Below are positions 1 to 8,445 of a stretch of 64,000 bases of DNA, piece after piece. The number at the start of each line of letters is the position of its first letter. Position 1 is the stretch's first letter. The position numbers and the translations under genes were made by a program. Origin of the DNA: Streptomyces albus subsp. albus (GTDB taxonomy: Bacteria; Actinomycetota; Actinomycetes; Streptomycetales; Streptomycetaceae); the NCBI RefSeq assembly GCF_000719865.1, contig NZ_JOID01000022.1, forward strand, positions 1 through 64,000, written 5' to 3'. The notes beneath the pieces are model-generated. The model was not told the DNA's origin, did no database searches, and saw only the letters and a program-made list of their open reading frames with translations.

Positions 1-1839
1 GGGTATGCGGCGACGGCGGGTCCGGTGGTGGACACGACGAAGTCGTTCTCGGTGTCGGCGTGGGTGAAGCTGGACGACAAGGACGGGAACTACACGTTCC
101 TCTCCCAGGCCGGCGCGCGCGCCAGCGGTTTCCAGCTGTACTACTCGAAGCACTACGACAAGTGGGTGTTCAACCGGCACGCTGCGGACACCGACAGTCC
201 GGTGATCGTCCGCGCGAAGAGCAAGGCCGCCGCGCAGCCGGGCGTGTGGACCCATCTGACCGGCTCATACGATGCCGCCGAGCAGTCGGTGTCCTTGCAC
301 GTGAACGGCCGGCTCCAGGAGTCGGCGGAGTTCACGACCCCGTGGCGGGCCTCGGGCGCTCTGCAACTGGGGCGGCTGCGCTGGCACGGTGCCTGGCAGG
401 AGTACGCGGCGGCGGACCTCGACGAGGTGCGGGTCGTCCAGTCGGTGGTGACGGAGGCCGACGCCGCGTCGATGGCCGACGGTGAACTTCCCGCCCACTT
501 GCAGGAGTTGGCGTCGTTCCCGCTCGACGAGAGCGCAGGGGAGACGCATGCCGGGGGTGGGTCGGGCGCCGGGATGGCCGCGTCGGTGGCCGGGCGCGGT
601 GCGCGGCTCGGCGTGGCGGGCAGGACCGGTACGGGGCTGAGGCTGGACGGTTCGTCGGGGTATGCGGCGACGGCGGGTCCGGTGGTGGACACGACGAAGT
701 CGTTCTCGGTGTCGGCGTGGGTGAAGCTGGAGAACAAGGACGGGAACTACACGTTCGTGTCGCAGGCGGGCGAGCGGGCCAGCGGTTTCCAGCTGTATTA
801 CTCGAAGTCCTTCGACAAGTGGGTGTTCAACCGCCATGCGAAGGACACCGACGACACGACGATCGTGCGTTCGCTGAGCTCGGCCGCGGCAGAGACCGGG
901 GTGTGGACGCATCTGGCCGGCGAGTACGACGCGTCAGCGAAAACGGTCCAGTTGTTCGTGAACGGCAAGGCGCAGCCGGCCGCCGAGTTCACCACTCCGT
1001 GGCGGGCCAACAGCGCACTCCAGATCGGCCGGCTCTTCTACAAGGGCTCCTTCCGGGAGAACGCCGCCGGCACCGTCGACGACCTCCGCATCTCGGAGCA
1101 GACCTCCGCGGTGTACTGCGCCGACACCTACGCCATCGGCCACCGCGGCGCTCCGGAGACCGCCCCGGAGAACACCGTCGCCTCGCTGGAGGCCGCGGCC
1201 GACGGCGGCGCGGACTGGGTCGAGACGGATGTGCGGTTCAGCAAGGACGGCCGGGCGGTCGTCCTGCACGACGCGACCGTCGACCGGACCACCAATGGCA
1301 CGGGCCGCGTCGACGAACTGACCGGCGAGGAGATATCCCGGCTGACCGTGGACGGCGGCGGCCGCGTCCCCACCCTGGAACAGGCGCTGACCGCGCTCAA
1401 GGACAGGCCCGCCCGGCTCCTCCTCGAAATCAAGGGCCCGCAGCCGACCGAGTACGTCGACCGCGCCCTGGAACTCGTCTCCGGCGCCGGGATGACCGAG
1501 CGCACCCTGCTCCAGTCCTTCGACGAGGACATCGTCCGGGACGCGGCCGCGTCACCGTACAAGACCCGGGTCGCGCTGTTGCGCTCCCAGCTCGACGCGG
1601 ACCCCGTCGCGACGGCCCGCGCGTTCTCGCTCAGCGGATACGCCGTGAAGTTCAGCGGCCTCGCGGTACGGAGCGCGGCGGTGAAGCAACTGAAGTCGGC
1701 CGGCGTCCAGGTCTTCGTCTGGACGATCGACAGCGAAAGCGAATGGAAGGACGCGACGGCCTGGGGCGTCGACGGCGTCATCACCAACCGTCCGGACGAG
1801 TTTCTCCGCTGGAGGGAAGCCAACTGTGCTGAAAAGTAA
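1..1839 (+). CDS. LamG-LamG-glycerophosphodiester phosphodiesterase, 5' partial
   Basis: The reading frame is open from base 1, so the N-terminus lies outside the window. Two LamG/concanavalin-like lectin domains (each with FSVSAWVKL, WTHL, LQ.GR motifs, about 219 residues apart) precede a C-terminal glycerophosphodiester phosphodiesterase domain of about 240 residues. That domain shows the family signature: HRGAPE, the PENT segment, ETDVRFSKDG and LHDATVDRTT, which supply the catalytic His pair and the metal-binding Glu/Asp. It ends with VDGVITNRPDE, typical of the barrel end. The family hydrolyses glycerophosphodiesters to glycerol-3-phosphate and an alcohol. With LamG domains the protein is probably secreted and acts on teichoic acid-like or lipid-derived glycerophosphodiesters, but its signal peptide is not in view. 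Substrate is inferred. The stop is TAA at 1837-1839. Confidence 0.88.
   Translation, partial: GYAATAGPVVDTTKSFSVSAWVKLDDKDGNYTFLSQAGARASGFQLYYSKHYDKWVFNRHAADTDSPVIVRAKSKAAAQPGVWTHLTGSYDAAEQSVSLHVNGRLQESAEFTTPWRASGALQLGRLRWHGAWQEYAAADLDEVRVVQSVVTEADAASMADGELPAHLQELASFPLDESAGETHAGGGSGAGMAASVAGRGARLGVAGRTGTGLRLDGSSGYAATAGPVVDTTKSFSVSAWVKLENKDGNYTFVSQAGERASGFQLYYSKSFDKWVFNRHAKDTDDTTIVRSLSSAAAETGVWTHLAGEYDASAKTVQLFVNGKAQPAAEFTTPWRANSALQIGRLFYKGSFRENAAGTVDDLRISEQTSAVYCADTYAIGHRGAPETAPENTVASLEAAADGGADWVETDVRFSKDGRAVVLHDATVDRTTNGTGRVDELTGEEISRLTVDGGGRVPTLEQALTALKDRPARLLLEIKGPQPTEYVDRALELVSGAGMTERTLLQSFDEDIVRDAAASPYKTRVALLRSQLDADPVATARAFSLSGYAVKFSGLAVRSAAVKQLKSAGVQVFVWTIDSESEWKDATAWGVDGVITNRPDEFLRWREANCAEK
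658..731 (+). repeat. exact 74-bp direct repeat of bases 1-74
   Basis: Bases 658-731 are identical to 1-74, and the similarity continues more weakly through the rest of the LamG unit. The 657-bp offset is 219 codons, so the two LamG domains arose by in-frame duplication, with recent homogenisation of this stretch. Confidence 0.9.
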
Positions 1840-1905
1840 CCGGAATCGCACCGCGGTAGCGGTAGCGGTACGCGCATCCTCGTGTCGCGGTAAGGGGGCA
1901 GGGCG

Positions 1906-4900
1906 TTGCTGACGAGATCCCGAATCCTGCCGGGTCTGCGTGGTGTCGTGGCCACGCTCCTGGCCCTGGTGATGGTCGTGAGCCTGGACTTACGGCCCGC
2001 GGCGGCGGAGGAGCCACCGGAGTACGACCGGTCGGACGTCGTCGAGGCGTGGAAGTACGGCGGCCCGGGCGTGCGGAGGGCGGCCGAGGCCGCCATGGCG
2101 GGGTCGGACGAGGACGTCCAGGCCTTCATGGCCGAGGATCTGCCGGTCATCTGGGAACACGATCTCCGCGTTCAGGTCGCCCAGATCATGGCCATGGGCG
2201 GGCCGGGCGTCCGCGAGGCGGCCAACGCCGCGCTGGACGGCGGTGTCGAGGAGCTGAAGGCGTTCCTCGACGGAGGGCTCGTCGGCCCGTACGACGATGA
2301 TCTGCGCGTCGAGGTGACGCAGATCATGGCCGCGGGCGGGCCGGGCGTGAAAGAGGCCGCGAATAAGGCGCTGGACGGCTCGTCCGATGACTGGCGCCGG
2401 TTCATCACCGAGGACCAGTTCGAGGCGCGTGAAGTCGACAACCGTGTCCAGGTCGCCCAATTGATGACGGCGGGCGGCCCGAACGTCAAGAAGCTCGCTC
2501 AGCAGGCGCTGGACGGTACCCCGGAGGACGTCCAGGAGTTCCTGGACCACGGGTGGCAGGTCGCGTCCGCGCGGGACCAGGAGACGCTCACCGTCTCCCA
2601 GCTGGCCAAGCTCGCCGACTGCGCCCAGAAGCAGGCCACGCAGCTGACCGAGAAGGCCAAGGAGGAGGCGGCCAAGGCGCAGCAGGCCACGCAGCGGGCA
2701 AAGGAGGCGGCGCAGGTCGCGGCCCGGGAGGCGGAGGCGGCCAAGTCCTCGGCCGGGAAGGCCGCGGCGGCCGCGTCACGGGCGGCGGCCGCGGCCGACC
2801 GGGCGGCGCAGTCGGCCCGTACGGCGGTGTCCGCTGCCGCGGGGGCGAACAGGGCGGCGCGGGTGGCCGCCACAGCTGCGGCGCAGGCGGCTTTCGCGGC
2901 CAGCAGGGCCGGGAGCGCGGCTTCCTCGGCCCGGTCCGCGGCCGCCGCGGCGGCCGGTGACGCCACCCGGGCGAAGCAGGCCCGGGAAGCGGCCGAGAAC
3001 GCGAGGAATGCCGCAAAGGGGGCGCGGAAGGCGGCGGACGCCGCCGACAAAGCCGGTCTGGCCGCCGAGAACGCGGCGAAGGCGGCCGGTGCGGCCGCCA
3101 GCGCGGGCGCCAACGCGGCCGCGGCGGCGGCCGCGGCAGCCGAGGCCGGCCGCTGGGCGGGCGAGGCCGGAGCCAAGGTGGAGGAGGCCGAAGCGGCGGC
3201 GGCCCGGGCCAGGCGCCTGGCCGGGCAGGCCACGCGCGCGGCCAACGCCGCGCAGACCAACGCCAACCAGGCCGCCACGGCCGCACGGCAGTCGCGCACG
3301 GCCGCCAACAAGGCCGCGGACCATGCCGAGGCCGCGGCCGAGGCGGCGGACAAGGCCGCCGACGAGGCCGGCAAGGCCGTGGACGCCGCCAAGGAATCCT
3401 CCGTGGCGGCCAACGCCGCCACGGAGGCCGCCAACAACGCGCAGGCAGCGTCTACCCAGGCCAAGACCGTGGCCCAGTTGGCCCGCGACGCCGACGCGGA
3501 ACGCCTGGCCGAGCAGGAGGAAGAGAACGTCCTGGCGGCCGAGGAGGCCAAGAAGGCCTACGACGAGCGAGTCGCCGTCGCCCGGTGGGAAGCGGGGCGG
3601 ATCCAGCAGCTCGACACCGAGACGCGGAAGCTCTGGGAGGAAGCCGCCGCAGCGACGGAGCCCGAGGTCACGGTCGCCAAGGGCAGGCAGGCCGCGGTCA
3701 ACCTGATGACCCGTGGCGGGACCTGGGTCCGCGAAGCCGCCGAAACGGCTCTCGTGGGCACCGAGGCGGACGTCACCGCGTTCGTACGCGACGGGCTGGA
3801 TCTGGCCCTGGCGCAGGACGACCGCGCCAGCGTCGCGCACATCGCCGCCACCACCGACAAGCCCGCCCAGCAGGAGGCCGCCCTGGCCGTGCTGGACAAG
3901 CCGGTCGACGAGGTCCGGGAATTCCTGCGCACCCGTGCCTACCCGGGCAAGGAGCACGACGACCGCGTCGCCGTCGCGCAGATCATGGACAAGGGCGGGC
4001 CGGGCGTGAAGGCCGCGGCTTCCGAAGCTCTGGACGGCACCGCGGACGACCTGCACCGGTTCCTGACCACCGGGCAGCACAACGCCCGGGAGGAAGACGA
4101 CCGCGTGGCCGTCGCCCAGGCCCTGGCCAACGGCGGCCCCGAGGTAAAGGCGGCGGCGCAGGCCGCTCTGTCGGGACCACCGTCGTACCTGCGGGCCTTC
4201 CTGGAGATCGGTCAGTACAAGGCGCAGCAGCGGGACGCCAACGCGGCCGCGCACATCGCCGAGATCGACACCCTTCTGGCGGCCGCCGACCGGTCGGCGG
4301 CGCTCGCCCACAAGGGCGCCGCCGAGGCACAGGCCGTCGCGGCGGAAGCGCGCGAGGACGCCGCCGAAGCGGTCACCTGGGCGAACGAGGCGCAGGAATC
4401 CGCGAAGAAGGCGTCCAAGCACGCCCAGCAGGCGGACAAGTCCGCCGACCAGGCGGCCGAGTCGGCCAACCGTGCCGCCGAGTCCGCCAAGAAAGCCCGC
4501 GACGCCGCCGCGGCCGCGCGCAGCGACGCGCAAGCTGCGACGCGCTCCGCAGAACGGGCGCAGAGATCCGCAACCATCGCGTCCGGCTACGCCTACCAGG
4601 CCAACATGGCGGCCTATCAGGCGAGTGTCTCTGCCACTTCCGCCGGCAAGGATGCCGCAGCGGCCGCGAAGGCCGCGTTCGAAGCTCGGAAGATCGCGGC
4701 CGAGAAGTTGCTCGCGGAGTTCAAGGAGCAGGTCAGGGAAGAAGCGAAGGCCGATGGTGTCAGCAAGCCGCTCTCGGACGATGAGCTTCGCGAACTGATC
4801 CGCAAACGGTTCATCGAGTACCGCGACAAGTACATGGAGCACGGGGATCTGACGCCGGGTACGGTTCTGGTCTGCGCGGGCGACGGAGCGGGCGGGTACG

Positions 4901-5532
4901 CCTGTACGGAAAGTACTTTCACGGAACGTCTGATCCTCTGGTACATCGGCGCTGAAGAGATCGAGAAGTGTCTACAGGACAAGGATCCGTCCTGCCTGTC
5001 CGGTCTCGTGCTGGCCGCTCTTAAGCTGAAGTGGCTTGGAAAGACAGGCTGCGGACCGAAGGCTTTCGCATCGGGCAGAGTTCCTCTTCTTGCCGCTGAT
5101 CGATTTTCGGGTGTCGCTGCGGTCCAGGCTCGGAGCAAGTCGGAGCCAAACGTCCGCAGGGCAGCAGTTGTCGGTCCAGGAGCCGCGGACCTGGTGTTCG
5201 GAAACACGCCGGCCTTGGCATCAAAAAAGCACTGCCCGAATGGTCGGTTGTCGGACAAACTGCCGTCGGGGATGTCGCCTGAGATTGCATCGGCGTACGA
5301 TCTTTACAAACAGGGCATGCTCACGTCCCATGACGTGTACGAGGGAAGAGAGTATCCGTGGTGGAAAGGGGCCAAGGAGTACCGGGTTCCCGGGGGAAAA
5401 AGCGACGAACGCATTGTCGTGAAGACGTTTTCCAACGGCGTTGAGGCGATCGGGTGGACTTCAACCCATTACGTGAAGATCCAGCGCTTCACGGCCCCGC
5501 ATTTCCCTGACTGGGGGTGGCGTAAAAAGTAG
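1906..5532 (+). CDS. secreted ALF-repeat polymorphic toxin with barnase-like C-terminal RNase domain
   Basis: A 1208-residue protein. The TTG start at 1906 follows a purine-rich AGGGGGCAGGG. A Sec signal peptide (hydrophobic VVATLLALVMVVSL, then PAAAEE) contains a TTA codon at residue 29. Next come four ALF-type repeats (pattern RVQVAQIMAxGGPGVxxAAxxALDG...FL), an Ala/Lys-rich coiled coil (about 215-560), a second set of four ALF repeats (about 575-765), a second coiled coil (to about 950), and a Cys-containing linker. The last ~70 residues resemble the end of barnase: E1158, then DER1169-IV, then STH1188-Y, matching barnase Glu73, Arg83 (sDRI) and His102 (tDHY), with one extra residue between Glu and Arg. 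This would be an extracellularly delivered RNase. GC drops in the last ~700 bases, as expected for an exchangeable toxin tip. The barstar-like gene next door supports the call. Confidence 0.8.
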   Translation: MLTRSRILPGLRGVVATLLALVMVVSLDLRPAAAEEPPEYDRSDVVEAWKYGGPGVRRAAEAAMAGSDEDVQAFMAEDLPVIWEHDLRVQVAQIMAMGGPGVREAANAALDGGVEELKAFLDGGLVGPYDDDLRVEVTQIMAAGGPGVKEAANKALDGSSDDWRRFITEDQFEAREVDNRVQVAQLMTAGGPNVKKLAQQALDGTPEDVQEFLDHGWQVASARDQETLTVSQLAKLADCAQKQATQLTEKAKEEAAKAQQATQRAKEAAQVAAREAEAAKSSAGKAAAAASRAAAAADRAAQSARTAVSAAAGANRAARVAATAAAQAAFAASRAGSAASSARSAAAAAAGDATRAKQAREAAENARNAAKGARKAADAADKAGLAAENAAKAAGAAASAGANAAAAAAAAAEAGRWAGEAGAKVEEAEAAAARARRLAGQATRAANAAQTNANQAATAARQSRTAANKAADHAEAAAEAADKAADEAGKAVDAAKESSVAANAATEAANNAQAASTQAKTVAQLARDADAERLAEQEEENVLAAEEAKKAYDERVAVARWEAGRIQQLDTETRKLWEEAAAATEPEVTVAKGRQAAVNLMTRGGTWVREAAETALVGTEADVTAFVRDGLDLALAQDDRASVAHIAATTDKPAQQEAALAVLDKPVDEVREFLRTRAYPGKEHDDRVAVAQIMDKGGPGVKAAASEALDGTADDLHRFLTTGQHNAREEDDRVAVAQALANGGPEVKAAAQAALSGPPSYLRAFLEIGQYKAQQRDANAAAHIAEIDTLLAAADRSAALAHKGAAEAQAVAAEAREDAAEAVTWANEAQESAKKASKHAQQADKSADQAAESANRAAESAKKARDAAAAARSDAQAATRSAERAQRSATIASGYAYQANMAAYQASVSATSAGKDAAAAAKAAFEARKIAAEKLLAEFKEQVREEAKADGVSKPLSDDELRELIRKRFIEYRDKYMEHGDLTPGTVLVCAGDGAGGYACTESTFTERLILWYIGAEEIEKCLQDKDPSCLSGLVLAALKLKWLGKTGCGPKAFASGRVPLLAADRFSGVAAVQARSKSEPNVRRAAVVGPGAADLVFGNTPALASKKHCPNGRLSDKLPSGMSPEIASAYDLYKQGMLTSHDVYEGREYPWWKGAKEYRVPGGKSDERIVVKTFSNGVEAIGWTSTHYVKIQRFTAPHFPDWGWRKK

Positions 5533-5542
5533 AACCTGTTGC

Positions 5543-5596
5543 GCCGAAGCCGCGTGGTGTACCTTGAGCGCCGCCGGTGCGTCACGCGGCTTCGGC
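5543..5596. terminator. 14-bp perfect inverted repeat between toxin and immunity genes
   Basis: Bases 5543-5556 and 5583-5596 are exact inverse complements (gccgaagccgcgtg) around a 26-base loop, starting 11 bases after the toxin stop. There is no T-run, which is common for actinomycete terminators. It may end the toxin transcript and separate it from the immunity gene, or it may be a recombination scar. Confidence 0.45.
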
Positions 5597-5612
5597 CCGC
5601 TTGGGCCGTGAC

Positions 5613-5638
5613 TTGACGTGGATCCTTTCGCGTAGGTT
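5613..5638 (+). promoter_or_regulatory. candidate promoter of the barstar-like gene
   Basis: TTGACG at 5613-5618 and TAGGTT at 5633-5638 resemble -35 and -10 elements, but the 14-base spacer is short. The position, after the inverted repeat and about 20 bases before the start codon, would let immunity be expressed independently of the toxin. Weak. Confidence 0.3.
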
Positions 5639-5656
5639 GAACAGTGGGGAATCTGG

Positions 5657-6436
5657 GTGCGTCACATGGTGTCTGAAGCTATGCATGGAATTCTGTACCG
5701 ACTCGTCGACAAGGACTCCCAGGATATCCTCTTGATGGCGGAGGACCTGCGGGGGTTCTTCATCGGTGCCGACGAGGAACCGCGACAGACGGTTGTATTC
5801 GCCGGCACCCGCTACGTTAAGAAGGTTAAAAGGGTAACCGAATCAGCGGTACTCGAGGTTGTCGGTCGGCAGATGGAGTCGATTGGGTCGTACTACATCG
5901 GAAGAATCACTCGTGAGGCCCTGGAGAGTCCGAATATTCAGGAAGGTGGGGAAGGGTATCCTGATGTTAAATATTCGTTCCATGGGAGTGCTTGCGAATA
6001 CCCGTGGGCGGGGGAAATCTGGAGAATGTGGTCGGCCAACAGGCCGGACGCGCCTGGCGAGTGGGTTCAATACCCCTCTGAATATCACGCAAGCTGGCTG
6101 CATGTAGTCCAGACGGCATGGTTTTCATCTGGTCTGAGGGCGACCCGATACCAGACCGCCGAAATGGTGCGCCTCGACGGTGCCGTGGCGGTTACCAGGG
6201 ATGCGTTCTACTGCGCTATTGGGGAGGCGGTCAATGGGCCGGGCGGGTATTTCGGATCGAACCTTGACGCCCTCTACGACTGCCTTAGGACGATGAAGAG
6301 GGATGGGGGCAGTCCGTTCCGTCTCGAGTGGAGTGATTCTCTGGTCTCCCGTGGAGCGCTGGGAGGCGAGTTCACGGGATCGGTAATTTCCATGTTTGAG
6401 GAATTCGGTGTGTGCGTGGACCTCGCTGATGATTGA
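5657..6436 (+). CDS. barstar-like immunity protein
   Basis: A 259-residue protein if GTG 5657 is used; ATG 5666 and ATG 5681 are alternative in-frame starts. The N-terminal ~165 residues are not recognised. The C-terminal ~90 residues fit the barstar fold: strand VRLDGAVAVTR, then the hallmark GPGGYFGSNLDALYDCL and a final EFGVCVDL strand. In barstar the matching NLDALWDCL carries Asp35 and Asp39, which plug the barnase active site; here they are D204 and D208. The gene lies 124 bases downstream of the barnase-like toxin, so it is its likely cognate inhibitor. GC is clearly lower than in surrounding genes, with A/T-ending codons (AAT, GTT, TAT), suggesting recent transfer. It contains no TTA codon, unlike the toxin gene. 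Confidence 0.8.
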   Translation: MRHMVSEAMHGILYRLVDKDSQDILLMAEDLRGFFIGADEEPRQTVVFAGTRYVKKVKRVTESAVLEVVGRQMESIGSYYIGRITREALESPNIQEGGEGYPDVKYSFHGSACEYPWAGEIWRMWSANRPDAPGEWVQYPSEYHASWLHVVQTAWFSSGLRATRYQTAEMVRLDGAVAVTRDAFYCAIGEAVNGPGGYFGSNLDALYDCLRTMKRDGGSPFRLEWSDSLVSRGALGGEFTGSVISMFEEFGVCVDLADD

Positions 6437-6769
6437 ACGCTGCCTGATCGGGGATCTCTCCTTCCAGCCGCCGGTACACCGAACACGGCCACGGATAGCC
6501 CTCGGTGGGCCGCCCGGCGCCGAGCACCCCGGGGACGGCCGTGGGCAGCCCGGGCGCGAGCCGGGGCAGCCACTCCTGCTCCGGCGACACGTCGGCGGCC
6601 CCGCCCTCCGTCAGCGGAAGGCGTACGACCATGCCGTCGCCCAGCCGTACATGGCGTTGACCGTGCCGCCGGACGGCACCCGCCGCACCGGGAGACCCGC
6701 GGCGACCAGCCGCCGTACGAGTTCGTCGTCGACGGGCCGCGTGCCGGGATGCGTCTGCCTAGTGCTCAT
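6437..6769 (-). pseudogene. truncated, frameshifted APH-type phosphotransferase relic
   Basis: On the minus strand an ATG at 6769 opens a frame reading MSTRQTHPGT...VPSGGTVNAMYG, which then goes off frame. Adding one base after the NAMY codons restores MYRLGDGMVVRLP and joins it to the next frame (LTEGGAADVSPEQEWLPRLAPGLP...YPWPCSVYRRLEGE). Together these are the N-terminal lobe of a phosphotransferase of the same type as the neighbour at 6945. Everything after the VYRRLEGE strand is missing; homology stops within about 15 bases of the barstar-like gene's stop codon. The gene is therefore broken twice: a single-base deletion and loss of the catalytic half, probably when the toxin/immunity segment was joined here. 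Confidence 0.75.
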
Positions 6770-6944
6770 GAACGGCCATCCGACCGCCGGACGCCGGGGG
6801 CGTCAAACGCTTTCCGTCGTGACGGGCAGCTCGACGCTCGCGGTCTCCCGCCGGCGACGAGTACAACGTCCGCCGGGGCGTCACGGCAGGACCGCCGGAC
6901 CGGGCGGATGAGGGAGCGGACGGCTCCGGTTACCGTTGCCTCCC

Positions 6945-7862
6945 ATGACGTACGCCAAGATCGAAATCACCGCCGACCTGGTCCGGGACCTGCTGCGCGA
7001 GCAGCACCCCGACCTGGCCGACCGTCCCGTGCGCCTCGGCGCGCGCGGCTGGGACAACCAGTTGTGGCGGCTCGGCAGCGATCTCGCCGTCCGGCTGCCC
7101 TGGGCGACGCGGGAGGCGGACGAACTGCTGCGCAAGGAGTACGCCTGGCTGCCCGCTCTCGCCCCGCGCCTCCCGCTGCCGGTGCCCGTTCCCCAGCGCC
7201 TCGGTGAGCCCTCCGGACGATTTCCGCGCCCGTGGCTCGTCACGACCTGGGTGCCGGGCGTGTCCGGCGACCGTGCCCCCGCCACGCGTGCCCCGGAGGC
7301 GGCCGACGCCCTCGCCGGCTTCCTGACGGCTCTTCACCGGCCGGCCCCCGGCAACGCTCCCGTCGGCGGCCACGGCCGCGGGGGTCCGCTGGCGGACCGC
7401 GCCGAGCAGTTCGCCCGGCAGCTGGCCTCGGCCACCGAGCAGGGGCTCGTCACGGACCCGGGCGCCGTCCGCGCGGTCTGGGACGACGCCGTCGCCGCGC
7501 CCGGCTGGGCGGGCCCGCCCCTCTGGCTCCACGGCGATCTGCACCCGGCCAATGTCCTCACCCTGGACGGCACCCTCTGCGGCGTGGTCGACTTCGGCGA
7601 CCTCTGCGCGGGCGACCCGGCCTGCGATCTCGCCGCCCCCTGGCTGCTCCTGCCGGACGGCGCCACCGACCGCTTCCACGCCGCCTACCAGCCGGCCGCG
7701 GACGCCGCGACCCTGCGGCGCGCCCGGGGCTGGGCGGTGCTGCAGGCCCTCATGGGCATCCTCGTCGGACAAGCGGGCATCCAGGGCGACCCCGGCGGCA
7801 AGCCCACCTGGGGCCCGCCGGCCCAGGCCGCACTCCGGCGCCTCATCGCAACGGTCCGCTGA
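6945..7862 (+). CDS. aminoglycoside phosphotransferase (APH) family protein
   Basis: A 305-residue kinase-like protein starting at ATG 6945. It has the APH/choline-kinase fold: an N-lobe DLAVRLPWATREADELLRKEYAWLP (Arg/Glu region of the nucleotide pocket), the catalytic loop LWLHGDLHPANVL (HGDxxxxN) and the metal-binding GVVDFGDLCAGDPACDLA. The family transfers phosphate from ATP to hydroxyls of aminoglycosides or small metabolites; the actual substrate cannot be told from sequence. The upstream relic (6437-6769, opposite strand) is a related gene. TACCGT at 6931-6936 could be a -10 element, which would give a very short or absent leader. The gene is followed by the first copy of the direct repeat that brackets the stealth gene. 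Confidence 0.85.
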   Translation: MTYAKIEITADLVRDLLREQHPDLADRPVRLGARGWDNQLWRLGSDLAVRLPWATREADELLRKEYAWLPALAPRLPLPVPVPQRLGEPSGRFPRPWLVTTWVPGVSGDRAPATRAPEAADALAGFLTALHRPAPGNAPVGGHGRGGPLADRAEQFARQLASATEQGLVTDPGAVRAVWDDAVAAPGWAGPPLWLHGDLHPANVLTLDGTLCGVVDFGDLCAGDPACDLAAPWLLLPDGATDRFHAAYQPAADAATLRRARGWAVLQALMGILVGQAGIQGDPGGKPTWGPPAQAALRRLIATVR

Positions 7863-7934
7863 GGCCGCGTACGGCGGCGCGCGGCGCGCGGTCGCGGAGT
7901 ACGCGGCTGCGGGCCGGTGGGCCCGGGGACGGGA

Positions 7935-8109
7935 CCGGTCGGCCCTGTTGACCGGCGCCGGAACATGATGTTCTGGGGGTGGCACCGAGGAGAACACCAG
8001 ACGCGGAGCAGCGGACACCGAGCCGCGCACCGCGCAATCCGGGCCCGCGAGAAGCGGACAGCCCCTCGGCGGCCCGTGTACCCAGCGGTACCCCGTCCGC
8101 TGGGTACAC
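7935..8109. repeat. direct repeat copy A with 13-bp hairpin, upstream of stealth gene
   Basis: This ~175-base intergenic segment recurs at 10627-10804 in the same orientation with clear base-level similarity (ccggtcggccctgt at the left, cgggcccgcgagaagcggac in the middle). At its right end is a perfect hairpin: gtgtacccagcgg (8076-8088) paired with ccgctgggtacac (8097-8109) around an 8-base loop. The stem is conserved exactly in the other copy, while the loop and flanks differ, so the structure appears to be under constraint. No protein frame is convincing. It may be a terminator, leader or small RNA. Confidence 0.8.
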
Positions 8110-8445
8110 GCGTTCCACCGGTCCGCGGCTCCCGCGCCCGGTACGCGCTCCGGTACCGCCCGCGCCGGTCGCGGTCCGGTACGCGCCCCGGTTCGCGGTC
8201 CGGCGCGGTCCGTCCGGCGGGGTCCCGCCCGTGGCCGGCGGGCTTGCCGTCCCCCGGCCGACGCGTACTCCAATTCCCCTTCGTCGCATGGCAGTTCATC
8301 GCTCGCCGGTGGGCATCAAGCGTCCGGCGGGAGGGCACCCGCAGCGGGACGTCGGAGGGAACGGCCTCCACGGGAGGCCACCGAGCGGGCCCGGGGCCCG
8401 GCCGCCGAGGCCGGACTCGGGCCCCTGACAGGGGAGTTGGCTGCC

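Noticed and set aside
2776..4842. 688-residue minus-strand frame inside the toxin gene
   Set aside because: It is antisense to the Ala-rich coiled-coil region; GC-rich Ala codons leave both strands open. No domain and no ribosome site.
7861..8445. tRNA or rRNA gene in the large gaps
   Set aside because: No cloverleaf-like structure with the T-loop GGTTCGAATCC-type sequence was seen in this or the other gaps listed.
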